Shown one piece after another: positions 1 to 10,114 of a DNA stretch of 64,000 nucleotides; position 1 is the stretch's first letter, and the number at the start of each line of letters is the position of its first letter. The translations under genes and the position numbers were made by a program. The notes under the pieces are model-generated. The model worked only from the letters and a program-made list of their open reading frames with translations. It had not been told where the DNA came from and ran no database searches. The DNA comes from Microcyclospora pomicola (Eukaryota; Ascomycota; Dothideomycetes; Capnodiales), in NCBI GenBank assembly GCA_002786065.1, contig NHNY01000004.1:62001-126000 (forward strand), read 5' to 3'.

Positions 1-631
1 GGCAACGCACCAAAGAAGTCCCGAGCGTATCGCGTAGTCCTGAGCTCGCCTGACAATAGCGTACAAGTCTGTGTTGCATGCGCCATTATTCGCCAGAATA
101 TACTATACGTTGGCAACGCAATGTATGATTGCGTCGGTCTCTGTGTACGCCAGGTTCGCCAATGGATGCCAGAAAAGGGGAGCGATGAAGCAGGGAGCTA
201 TGAAGCATTCCAGAAACCCCGGACACCGCTGATGGATCGTCCACCAGCATGATCGAGCCGTAATGTACAATGCAAGTCTTGCGCCGGTGTCGTAGGGAGA
301 ATGATAAAATGGTTGTATGAAGACTAAGACTGGTGGGTCTGTCCGCTGCATTCGACGTGTAGGTAAGATCCAGTCCTGATCACACAATACGGACTCGGAC
401 CATGTGGCATCAAATGCAGACTTTCACAATCGTTGCTGCAAGACTCTGTTTATGTTAGCAATGGCATCTAGACAAGCCGGGCATCGAAATTTCTAGCTGC
501 AGCTGCGAAAGGCTGCACCAGTACATGTCACGAGTTTGGCAAAGGGTATTGTTCAACTGCACAAACTCTTACGGCTAATGTACGAAATGGGAGCACGGGT
601 GATGCTTACCATGTAAAAATGCTTCCTAACA
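1..631. other. Intergenic, 3' side of casein kinase gene
   Basis: No gene recognised. Only short open frames without family features occur. The right part presumably holds the 3' UTR of the casein kinase gene, which reads leftward and stops at 632. What lies beyond the left edge is unknown. Confidence 0.6.
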
Positions 632-2082
632 CTATCCGCAGCACAGCACCTTGAGGAGTTTCTGCGCCGCGCTTGGTTTCTGCTCCGGCGGTGGCTGCGT
701 TGGCTGTTGTGCAGGTCTGGATTGAGCTGCAGGCTGTATACCAGAGGGTTGACGGCTGGTGACCGGCTGTGTCGATCCAACCCGAGCACCGTGAAGGTTT
801 GGCGTGCTAGTCGCAAACTGGGGTGCGGTGCTGCTGTTGTCTGGCGCGTCGAGGTTGCCGGCAGTGCTGCCACGCTTCGCATCCGAATTTTGGCCTGGTC
901 GCCGTTGGCCGGGCTGTTGTGATCGGCCGGCCTGGTCTTGTCGCGTGACACCTGGCTTGGGAGGAAGCTGACCGTTCAGCCTGGCAGCGTCCACTGGAGT
1001 ACGTGATTGCCTCACAGCCTGGCCAGCCTTGAGGTCTGCCGCGGAGTCCCGCTCGCGATGTGTGTTTGACGGGCGGACTGGAACATCCCATCCTTTTCCG
1101 TTGTTGAGCTTCATCCAGTCATACTCCCCATCCTCCACCTCGCCAGTGCTCTGCAACGCCTTGGTGAACAAGTCGCGAAGATGGTCGTAGTCTGGGGTAT
1201 CTTCGAAGCCCAGGTTCCGGACATATGACAGGTATTTGTTGAACTCCTCCGGGAAGCCATCGCACAAGTCCTTGATCGCAGTCGTCTGCTTCTTCTCGCC
1301 AATCTTCTCGTACTTTTGCTTGTTCGTCGCAGCCTTGAGACCCTGCCACGGCAGCCCTCCACGGAGGAAGTACATGAAGACGTGTCCCAGTGCCTCAAGA
1401 TCATCTCTTCTGCTCTGCTCCCGTCCCAAGTGTGTGTTGATGCTCATGTAACGGGCGGTTCCCGACAAGCTCTTGCGCTCGCGGTACGGGATGTGTTGTT
1501 TGGTCTTGGGGTCTCGGTACTGCTTAGCCATGCCAAAGTCCACCACGTGGATAACGTTCTGTGCTTTGGTGTTGGGGCGACCGATGAGGAAGTTGTCGGG
1601 CTTGATGTCGCGATAGATCAGGTTCTTCTCGTGGATGGTCTGGACGCGTGAGAGCATCTGCTTGGCGACCATGACGACGGTCTTGATGGAGAAGCGGCGG
1701 CCGCAATGGTCGAAGAGATCTTCCAGACTGGGACCGAGCAGGTCAATGACCAGGATGTTGTGCAGCCCTTCTTGGCCAAAGTAGTAGACATTGGGGATGC
1801 CGGCTGCAAGGGCGAGATGTGTCAGTGAGCTGCTCAATGCCATGCCCGAGCTGTAAGCAATGAATGAAACAAGGTGGACTCACGGCAGCCGACCAGGATC
1901 TTGTAGGTGCGGTACTCATCGCGGAGCTGAGGTGCATCACTCTTGCGCGGCTCGAACTTGATGGCGACCTGGGTGTTGTTGAGCAGATTGGTACCCTCGA
2001 AGATGACACCGAAGCTGCCCTCTCCGATCTTCTTGCCGACACGGTAGTGCACGCCCACGACGTTGCTGCTGGAGGACGCCAT
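632..2082 (-). CDS. ckiA: Casein kinase I, Yck/CkiA type, palmitoylated
   Basis: Serine/threonine kinase of the CK1 family, 456 aa. Two exons: 2082-1884 and 1803-632, with an 80 nt intron (GTGAGT donor, TTGCAG acceptor). Joining them gives the expected CK1 sequence [15 protein letters not shown]. Seen in the protein: glycine loop GEGSFG near residue 20, ATP lysine K42 (VAIKF), catalytic YRDIKPDN with D132, DFG at about 155, and the CK1 signature SIN in place of APE. A proline/glutamine-rich tail of about 150 residues ends in LLKVLCCG. The terminal Cys pair is the palmitoylation signal of plasma-membrane Yck1/2 and CkiA, and separates it from nuclear Hrr25-type CK1. Known role of the family: membrane protein turnover, morphogenesis and nutrient signalling. 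The start has a good context and no in-frame upstream ATG close by. Confidence 0.95.
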
Positions 2083-2782
2083 GGCGGAAGAGCTGACGAT
2101 GAGGTGGATGGGCTGGGCAGATCGCGGACGTCGTCGTCGTCAGAGTCGTGCGGCGGACCAACACGCTCACTCGTGCACTCGCTCACTGTCGAGGGGACGA
2201 AACGGCGGATGTTGTGGGAATGGACACCAGCAACAGTAGTAGTCGCAGCAGCAAGGAGGAGGTGAGTGGTGCTTGGACGAGTCGGGACAAGCAGAAGTCG
2301 GACGAAAAAGGATGGTTAGCCGGGGCGAATGGTGGAGTCGTTGTGCTACGACGTTCTTGCATGCAGCATGCAGCACACGGTCGACGACTAGCACGGAGGC
2401 ATAAACAGTATCGGGACAGCTTCACGAACTCTCAGGCGGTGGAGGGTTGAAACAATACCAATCGAGGTGGAGGAGACGGTCGTCGTGTTCAGCGGTGAGG
2501 GCGAGACTTGGTCACGTTATCCGCTTGTAGAGCACAGTCTGGCAAAGACTGAAAGTAGCAAATGGGTGCCGCAAGTCACGTTGCAGCACCAGACATGTCG
2601 ATCTGTCTCTAGGCTACCAACAACAACAAGCACCAGACTGCGAGGCTTCTGCTCTCAACTCTCTGGTCCACCACTCGCCGCCTCCGGTCCAACCCCAATA
2701 AATGCCACTGGCGACTCCCTCCCCGCCTAGCTACTGCAGAGCCACCGCGGCGTCGACTGCAGCGGACCGTCAGATAGACGGC

Positions 2783-2813
<31 letters not shown>

Positions 2814-3834
2814 AGACTCGGACTTGGTTCACCGCCATGAGCCGGCTGTCAACCGACCGCTGTGCTCGGCCTCGAGGGCCCGACGAAAAGAAGCCAGCGA
2901 CCATGGCAAATTACACGCCTGTAGCGCCGATTCCTCCCTTCTCTCGACTCGCCCGCCCTGCATGACTTTTGCTATACGGTGTCGCTGGTGTGGCCCGCGC
3001 CCCTCGAAGCCCGGGAGATTGCGTGCAGGGCACCGATCCATACCTAGGCCATGGCTATACGAATCGGAGCACGATTTCCTACCCTCCTGCTACGGCTCCG
3101 AGGTGTGCATGTGGTTGTTGGCCGACCCAACCTGCGTCCCATCGAGGTATGTTGGTAAGTCTGAAAGACCTGACCTGACCTGGTCTATGTACAGGATTGA
3201 TCACAGAAGGCCCTGGTCCGCAATGTAACGTCGTGCATCGGGGGTGGTGAACGCGCTGTCGCACCGGGTCGACCTGCGCGCCAGGCAATAGTCTGATGGA
3301 GCGACAGGTCACACCGACTGTGGGGGACGCGACGCATGATACCACTCCCCATGAGTTCAGGTCGTTGCGAACGTACCTCTTACAAGCGAAGCAAAAGATC
3401 GTAGTCTTGCCGGTCATATCGCAGAAACCAGGCCAGGTCGCAATTAGTTCCCCGCAGACATCGCGAATGCATACCTAGGTACTGTACGTGCGCCCGGGGC
3501 AAGGATGGTGGGCGGTACCTTGCATCTGCGTCTGCTTATGCATGAGCAACCTGAGGGGTTCAAGCTCTCGAGAGGTGTATCTGACGCACGACTGCTGAAC
3601 TGATCCAAACAGAGAACATCTTACATTGGAACAACACAGACGGTGGGAAATGATCCCAAATCAATCCTTCGAGCACTGTGATGATACTCTATTCTCATGG
3701 TTCGTCCAGGCCATAAAGGCGTCTGGACGGTATACAACACTATTATTGTAGTGGTACAAAAAGCATCCGTCGAGGAAGTGAAATTCCCAAGTCACAGCGC
3801 CCTTTCCCATGGCCATGAGATCTAAAAGGCTTGA
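2083..3834. other. Intergenic: CK1 promoter and Nup133 3' flank
   Basis: About 1.75 kb without a recognisable gene. It must hold the promoter and leader of the leftward CK1 gene and the 3' flank of Nup133. CAA/CAG-rich and GGC-rich low-complexity patches are visible, together with palindromic CCTAGG sites near 3041 and 3474. I see no spliced coding chain. Confidence 0.55.
2779..2801. repeat. CGG trinucleotide microsatellite
   Basis: An uninterrupted run of seven CGG units, followed by a further interrupted GGC stretch to about 2813. It lies about 0.7 kb upstream of the CK1 start codon, in untranslated DNA. Confidence 0.9.
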
Positions 3835-6800
3835 TTACTCCATGGTGACATCTTCATCCTCCGACATCTCCAGATCTCGCTCGTCCTCTTCATCTTCGTC
3901 TTCGATCTTGATCCCATTAACGCCATTCGCATGTCCGTTCGCCAATTGTCCGTTCGCAATGATGCGATGCTCATTAGCATCAAGAACACGCTGCTGCTCG
4001 ATGATCTCTCGCTCGCGCGCCTGTCGCTGCGTGGTCTGTTCCGTCTGCCGGGCCCACACATCCGCCACGCCGTGTTCGATCATCTTCACACACTCGTCGA
4101 GCTGATCGTCTTCGACCAGACCTTTGAGCTGCTCGTCCTCCAATCGATTGTCTTGCAAGATCGGATGTAGCAGGGCATCGTCTTGAAAGCGTGAAGAGAG
4201 GTGCTCCGGCCGGCAGGCGGCACCGAGACATCCTGATGGTGGCACAACGCGCACGTGTAGATCATTGCTCGGCTGGTAGCCTGTATCGTACAGGAGGAAG
4301 ATGGTGCGGTATGCGGCTGTTCGGGCTAGGGTGGCTTGAACGTCTTCTTCGGGTGCAGGGGTAGATCGTGTCCGCTTCGCACGAGGTCGCTTCTTAGTGG
4401 CAATGTCATGCCAGTCGTCTTGCAGGTAGCAACGCTTCCAGATGAGGGCATTGAGCATCTCGAAGTGCATAGCTTCCAGATCTGCTGCCGCAGCATCAAG
4501 TACACGGAGCGCGCACATGAACTCGCTGCCCTGCAAGTTGTTCTCCTCGCTCTCGTCCACTACACTATCCATGAGAGTAAAGACATCAATGAGTTCTTCC
4601 ACATCCAGTGCCTCGTGCTTGATGACGCGTTGCAGTCCGGCGGCAAGGAGCTGGCGAAGAGCAGGTGAGTGGGCACGGGCAGCGAAGCGATCCATCACAA
4701 CTTGCACTTCCGTTTCCCGGTCGAGTGCATGCATTAGCTCGGGGGACATGTGGTCGTACAGCTTTTGCTGAAGATCGGCAATCTCGAGACTGCGATTCAG
4801 CTTGCTCAGTGCCTTCTCCTTCGCTGGAATTACAGCATTGCCCTCTTCAGCGGCCATGAGAGCCAGCTTTGACATGCTCAGCTCGACCTTCTTAGCCCAC
4901 AATCGCGTTTCACGCTCCGTGGCCGCGTCCAGGAGTATCGTACCTGCGTGTTGGTAGTCGTTCTTGGACGTTATATCGTTGATCCAGCAAATCTTGGCTC
5001 GGCTCTTATCCGCACGAAGATATCGCGTCAATGCTGGACCCCATTTCTCTTGCGCTTCATTCAGCATGTTACCTGCTCCGCTGCCTGTGAACGCTGCGTC
5101 AAAGAAAGCGTTCGGCCATTCGTCGCCGAATTTGGTGAAGTACCGACCGATCCTGTCAAGGACAAGTTGTAGCTCTGCCACGCAAGCCAGTTTCTCTTCT
5201 GACGTTTGCACATTCTCTCCGCACTCAAGGAAGTACTGTGACTCAGCTACGTTCAGCTCGGTCAAGGTATGCATGTCGCGGTACTTCTCGGCCAGTTGGA
5301 TTGCCAGCTTACTTTGCCCAATCACGAACAGTCCGTTGAACTGATCATGTCGTAGTTGAACGAAAGCTTGCTCGAGCCTGCTAGCCTCGTCAAGCTGTTT
5401 CTGCGTGTCGCGAGACTTCAACCAATCGATTCGTTCTTGGTACATAAGACACCAGAGCTGAACCAAGTTTCCAATGTCGACCGCCATATTCTTCAGCTCC
5501 TCCACGAATAGGAGTTCTTGTGGTGACTTGTCGGAGACCTCTGCGGCAAAATCGCGAGTGATGTGAACGGTCCTCAGGATTGCTTTGATCATGAGTTGGC
5601 TCGACGTCCAAAACTCCGGTAATCCTCGATACTCTGTTGTATCCTCAAGGATTCCATCCAATAGCGAGCCCGATGGCATACCGTAGGTCGTGGCGTTATC
5701 GGCTCGAAAATTGAAGATGATGTGCATCGTTCTGCTCCAAAGGTTCACCAGCTCGACAATGACCTTCACGTACTTCTCTTTCTCTTCATTTGCGGATTCG
5801 CGCACCATTACTTCCACCACCTCTCTCACTGCAGGTAGGAATGTTTCCAAGCGATCTAGACCACTCAAGAACACTCTGTACACCAGATCCTGTCCCGAGA
5901 GACCTTCGCAAAAGTTGAACCCAGGTTTCGCGGCCACGTAGTTACATATCTCGTATATGCCTCTACTACCACGACCTGTATCCGCTTTTGGCTCTTCGAA
6001 AGCTTTGAACATCTCCTGTCCCGCAGCTAGCTTTTCGGCGTCCCACAACAACTGCCAGATCGTGGCTTTGGACAGTGCCGGATGAACGAGCATCACATGC
6101 TGAACCAGGGCACGGAGAGCTTGTGCTCTATAAGCTAGATGCGTCTCCATTGCAGTCGAAGGGACTGGGTTCAAAGACGTTCTAGAGCATAGGATCTCGT
6201 TGCTGATCATGAGTGCTGCAGTTTCGATGTCCTCGAAGGAGTGTTCGTCGATGCGCCCCCTAGAGAAGTCGAGTATGCTGTCTTGGAGAATTCCGAAGAA
6301 CACCGCCTGCTCAATTTTGCTTTTGATGGGAATGCTACTTCGCTCCACATCTCCAGCTGGGTCGACAGCAACGAAGCGGACCAGACCAGCGTCTCTCAAG
6401 AATGCAACGCATGAAGCATCTCTGTGGTTTCTGCTCTCTTCACTCGCTGCGCCCAAGACTGTGATATTCTTGTCCGAGCGGAAGTATACAGCGTCCTGGA
6501 AGGGGACTGGCGCGATATATGATTCATCATGCAATTGTTGTTCAGGCGAGTCTTCCGCGATGCCGGTGGTGGAAAATAGCACGACCGCGTCATGGAAGAT
6601 GACATATCCAGTGTGTCCGGGCTTTGGCAGAACAATGGTCGGTGGGGTACGTTCCTTCACGGAGGCCCGACTTTGGTAGCCATCCAACACCATCGAGCGA
6701 AGGAATGAGACGGCCTCACCAGCCAGACCAATCCCGAACAGGGTGTATTGCTGTACACTTGAGTGGCCGGACCCAACCAACACCCACAGGCCCAGAGATT

Positions 6801-8001
6801 GTTCCGCCCCAAGTGTTGTAACGGCGTCGTGTCGAGACTGTAATGCACTATCCGATATCACAAAGTCAAGAATTGTGATGCTCTCTGCGCTCCCCTGAGA
6901 CTCGGGCGACTCCATCTGTTTCAATTCCTCGATAAACAGCTCTCGAAGATCGATGCTGCCCTTGAACTCTTGCCTACCACTCCAGTCCAGATCCCATATC
7001 AAGATCTCCGCCTTGTCCGACAGGGCAAGTACTTGCATATGACCTCTCGTGCCTAGTGCCCGCGTTTGCACAGCTATAGCTCTTTTCCAGTTCGCCGTGA
7101 GCAGTCCTCTAATGCTACCAAAAATGCCGCCCGCACTATTTTCGTTGGTGCGCAGAACATTTGAGGAGATTTTGGGTTTGCCTTGTCCATCCCGAAGTGT
7201 GAGCTGTACCATGCGGCCAGATGAAAGCATAAAGACAAAGCCAGCATGATCAGCAGAAGTGATGTCGACTATCGTTTCGCCCGTAAAGAGACCACTAAGT
7301 GCTCCATCAATACCCGTCTTTCGCTCCTGAAACAGACCCATGGAAGCCGCGCGCTCGATTGACTCGTAGAACACGACCGTCCACGGCGCTGCCGCCATGA
7401 CCAGGACCAGACCAACATCTGTGCTCGTTCCGCTGGACACCAGAGCTCCGAAGGGAACTGGATCAGTGCTCTTGACCGTGAATGGTATGTCAAACACTCG
7501 CGCGTTGTTGACATTGGTGTGCGCGTTGTAGTCCCACACGAATGCCTTTTGTTGGGTGACCGCAAGTGCCAAGTGTGCATCTCCTTCAGCAAGGCTTCCC
7601 CGATACTCCACGCCATCTCGTTGCAGCTCTCGTGGCGTACTTGGCAGCTGCTTGACCGTGTACGTAGAGTTCTGGGTCAGAAGCGTTGCGCCGTCGCCCT
7701 TGAGTGTGCGCTTGATGGTGCTCCTCTTTCCACGGACCGGCAGCTCTGACGGAGCATCTGCAAGAACTGGTTTGCTGATCATTTGCAGATGAGCCCCATT
7801 TGTGCTTCCATTTGCCGATACATCCAATTCCGTGCTCTGTTTCACGGCAAAGGTGTCTTCGCTCAGCTTGCTCCTCTTGCGACGCGGCGCTGTGGTCTTA
7901 AGACTGTCTCCATCGGGCTGTCGCTGTCGTCGTCGTGGATTCCGTATCGAATTGCGAGATGCAGTATCTGCACCGGAGTCTGGCGTTTGCGAGGCCGGCA
8001 T
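3835..8001 (-). CDS. nup133: Nucleoporin Nup133
   Basis: Single-exon gene of 1388 aa. It encodes the Nup133 subunit of the Nup84/Nup107 Y-complex, the outer-ring scaffold of the nuclear pore. The N-terminus (about residues 1-50) is basic and disordered, with RRRQR and RRKRSK runs. It is followed by the beta-propeller (about 80-500), which includes YRGSLAEGDAHLALAVTQQK and WDYNAHTNVNN-like blade sequences. The rest is the alpha-helical stack of Nup133/Nup155-type proteins. The tail is strongly acidic (EDEDEEDERDLE, EDEDVTME). Length fits fungal Nup133 (about 1200-1400 aa). Start ATG at 8001; no intron is needed. It is followed 360 bp upstream by the end of dre2 on the same strand. Identification rests on overall family resemblance, since Nup133 has no short catalytic motif. 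Confidence 0.88.
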   Translation of the reverse strand: MPASQTPDSGADTASRNSIRNPRRRQRQPDGDSLKTTAPRRKRSKLSEDTFAVKQSTELDVSANGSTNGAHLQMISKPVLADAPSELPVRGKRSTIKRTLKGDGATLLTQNSTYTVKQLPSTPRELQRDGVEYRGSLAEGDAHLALAVTQQKAFVWDYNAHTNVNNARVFDIPFTVKSTDPVPFGALVSSGTSTDVGLVLVMAAAPWTVVFYESIERAASMGLFQERKTGIDGALSGLFTGETIVDITSADHAGFVFMLSSGRMVQLTLRDGQGKPKISSNVLRTNENSAGGIFGSIRGLLTANWKRAIAVQTRALGTRGHMQVLALSDKAEILIWDLDWSGRQEFKGSIDLRELFIEELKQMESPESQGSAESITILDFVISDSALQSRHDAVTTLGAEQSLGLWVLVGSGHSSVQQYTLFGIGLAGEAVSFLRSMVLDGYQSRASVKERTPPTIVLPKPGHTGYVIFHDAVVLFSTTGIAEDSPEQQLHDESYIAPVPFQDAVYFRSDKNITVLGAASEESRNHRDASCVAFLRDAGLVRFVAVDPAGDVERSSIPIKSKIEQAVFFGILQDSILDFSRGRIDEHSFEDIETAALMISNEILCSRTSLNPVPSTAMETHLAYRAQALRALVQHVMLVHPALSKATIWQLLWDAEKLAAGQEMFKAFEEPKADTGRGSRGIYEICNYVAAKPGFNFCEGLSGQDLVYRVFLSGLDRLETFLPAVREVVEVMVRESANEEKEKYVKVIVELVNLWSRTMHIIFNFRADNATTYGMPSGSLLDGILEDTTEYRGLPEFWTSSQLMIKAILRTVHITRDFAAEVSDKSPQELLFVEELKNMAVDIGNLVQLWCLMYQERIDWLKSRDTQKQLDEASRLEQAFVQLRHDQFNGLFVIGQSKLAIQLAEKYRDMHTLTELNVAESQYFLECGENVQTSEEKLACVAELQLVLDRIGRYFTKFGDEWPNAFFDAAFTGSGAGNMLNEAQEKWGPALTRYLRADKSRAKICWINDITSKNDYQHAGTILLDAATERETRLWAKKVELSMSKLALMAAEEGNAVIPAKEKALSKLNRSLEIADLQQKLYDHMSPELMHALDRETEVQVVMDRFAARAHSPALRQLLAAGLQRVIKHEALDVEELIDVFTLMDSVVDESEENNLQGSEFMCALRVLDAAAADLEAMHFEMLNALIWKRCYLQDDWHDIATKKRPRAKRTRSTPAPEEDVQATLARTAAYRTIFLLYDTGYQPSNDLHVRVVPPSGCLGAACRPEHLSSRFQDDALLHPILQDNRLEDEQLKGLVEDDQLDECVKMIEHGVADVWARQTEQTTQRQAREREIIEQQRVLDANEHRIIANGQLANGHANGVNGIKIEDEDEEDERDLEMSEDEDVTME

Positions 8002-8361
8002 CGTAGTCGTCGTTGGTTGACAAGCAGGAGTCTGCGTTCCGCACGATGAAGTTCCTGGTCGATCTGTTTATTCACGTCTGAATGGCAGCCCAAACATTCG
8101 AGGCCTAGCGCCGGTTAAGACCGAAGCATTGCACGTGCGCGTTTGTCGATGAACAGAACGCTTTTGCTTGACATTTATTAGGTGCTAGGTATGGTATGGA
8201 TCACTGAAGACATCTCGATAATATCATAATTCGTAGGTGTATTGGGCATACTGCCATCTATGTACAATCATCAATCGCTGGTGGACCAAAAGAGTCCATG
8301 AAAATGCAATCCTTCATTCACAGTCACACTGAGCAAACAAACGCAGTTCAGAGCGTCGCCT
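8002..8361. other. Intergenic between dre2 and nup133
   Basis: A 360 bp gap between two minus-strand genes, serving as the dre2 3' flank and nup133 promoter. An AT-rich patch lies at about 8175-8240. No distinct site can be supported. Confidence 0.5.
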
Positions 8362-9495
8362 TCAAAGCTGGACCTCGTTGTTCAGTAATCGCACTTCCTC
8401 GCCAGGCTTGAACGCTGGCAGCCCAATGTATGGACAACCATCACAGCGGAAGGCATCTCCAAGCGCACAATTCCCGCATGAACCAACCTTGCCTTGTACT
8501 GTGAAGTCTACTTCTGCTAAATCGTTGGCGTTCAGCTTCGCTAGACTAGCATCCGCGTTTGCACGTTTCGCCTTGTCTTCCGCCTCAAGCTTCTGGGCAA
8601 GACCACAGGTGCAGTCCTTACACGCCCGCCGCCGCTTCGTGTTGGGCTTGCATGCATCGGCTAGGGTATTGTCAGCTTGTCATTTCAGGCACCGTCTCTT
8701 CAAAGCCATTCACTTACGGACAATGATGGGCTTCTGCCTATCTGCCTCGCTCAGCAATGTGTCAGGGTCGATCTTGTCCGCCCGCTCCAGCTCCTCGTTA
8801 CTAGGGATTTCGATCTCCATGTCATCATCGTCATAATCGTCGTAGGCATCGCCCAGGTCGTCTGTGCTGTCGATGAACCCGACGCCATTCGGGGTCACTT
8901 TCACTACATTGTTCGCCGCTCCAGATGATCTGTCTCCCACTGAGATATCTTCGCTCTTGCGCTTCGCCACATTGACAGCCTCGATAGCGTTCGCAGGTAC
9001 CGCCGCTGCATTGGCCTTCTTCCTCCCAAAGGTCAATTTGACAGTCTGACTAGCAGCACTGTCGGGCTTTGACATGCCATCGTCACCTTGGATCAAGCCA
9101 GCTAGGATCGCCTCTGTCCTGTCACCATCATCGAAAGATCCACTCTGTGACTTGAGCTTTCCTCCTACTTTCAAGCTCTGGTGTAGCATCTGCATGACAT
9201 TCCTGTCCAGCAATCGGTTGTGATTCTGCGGTGAAGTTGCGACGTCTGTGAGAAGCAGAACGATATCGTAGGTGCTCGCGGGAAGCGCAACAAGGCCCAT
9301 GGCGAGTCTGTCGAGCATTTGAATATCGGTGGCATCGCGATCATAAGCCTCTGCTACTTGCGAGAGCGTCTCTGGGTGCGCGGCTACTGATGCCGGCGCA
9401 AGTAGAAGTGTTCGACTGGCAAAGACAGGCTTATTGGGTTGAGATGTCGGCATATCGAAGTCGGGCTCGTTGTCGATTATAACGGCGGGGGCCAT
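8362..9495 (-). CDS. dre2: Fe-S cluster assembly protein Dre2 (anamorsin/CIAPIN1)
   Basis: Component of the cytosolic iron-sulfur assembly machinery that takes electrons from the diflavin reductase Tah18. Two exons: 9495-8718 and 8660-8362, with a 57 nt intron (GTAAGT, CCCTAG); 358 aa. The N-terminal methyltransferase-like domain (about 1-150) is followed by a linker containing an acidic run ([19 protein letters not shown]). The C-terminal CIAPIN1 domain lies almost wholly in exon 2. It carries the cysteine set C-x8-C-x2-C-x-C (in [19 protein letters not shown]) for the [2Fe-2S] cluster, and the twin C-x2-C-x7-C-x2-C motif ([19 protein letters not shown]) for the second cluster. Without splicing, both cluster motifs would be lost, which confirms the intron. 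It shares a 619 bp upstream region with the divergent acid phosphatase gene. Confidence 0.95.
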
Positions 9496-10114
9496 GGTGG
9501 AAGAGGAGTAAGGGCTGAAAGGTTAAGTGTCAGGAGCGGGATCGACGGAAATCTTTCGTGAGTGGTTTGGTGGTTGATCGGGTGTGATGTGGAAACAACA
9601 AATATTGTTTGCCCGTGGCTGATTGCTAAGAATGTCTAGATGCAGGGTGACACACGAGTCGGCAAAATTGACAACCCGCCGACGCTCGGAAGTGACATGC
9701 GGTAGTAGTGGGGGACGCAAGGTGACGTCCAGAGAATCTTACGTCCTCAGGCAACAACTTGCATCTGCTTGTTGGCTTGTCGCAGCAGTAGAAGCGACTA
9801 CATCTCGTGTGTTCTGTCAAGTGAACGCTCGTTGCAACAATTCAGCCACACGAGATACTCTAATGGCGGCCCAGCATGCTGACCACGTTCAGCCATGTGC
9901 GATGAGCATGGCTTTCTCTCTCCGCTTGTGCATTTCGACACTGCTTCTTTGCTGCCGTTCAAATGCGCTGTAGAGCCAATAGCTTCATGGCAATCAGACA
10001 CGGGCGTGCCTGCGTGTGCAGTGAGCACTTCAACAACAATGTCGTCGACTCGCCACAGCACTTTTGCTCCCGCTCGCCCTACAACGATAAGCTAGCAATA
10101 CGCACCGCATCTCT
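9496..10114. promoter_or_regulatory. Divergent promoter region, dre2 / acid phosphatase
   Basis: A 619 bp region between two start codons pointing apart. A CACGTT core (9884-9889), a low-affinity Pho4-type sequence, and a TGACGT half-CRE near 9722 are visible. Both are short enough to occur by chance. Confidence 0.4.

Noticed and set aside
632-2082. Hrr25-type nuclear casein kinase I
   Set aside because: The C-terminal Cys pair and N-terminal sequence match the membrane-bound Yck/CkiA type instead.
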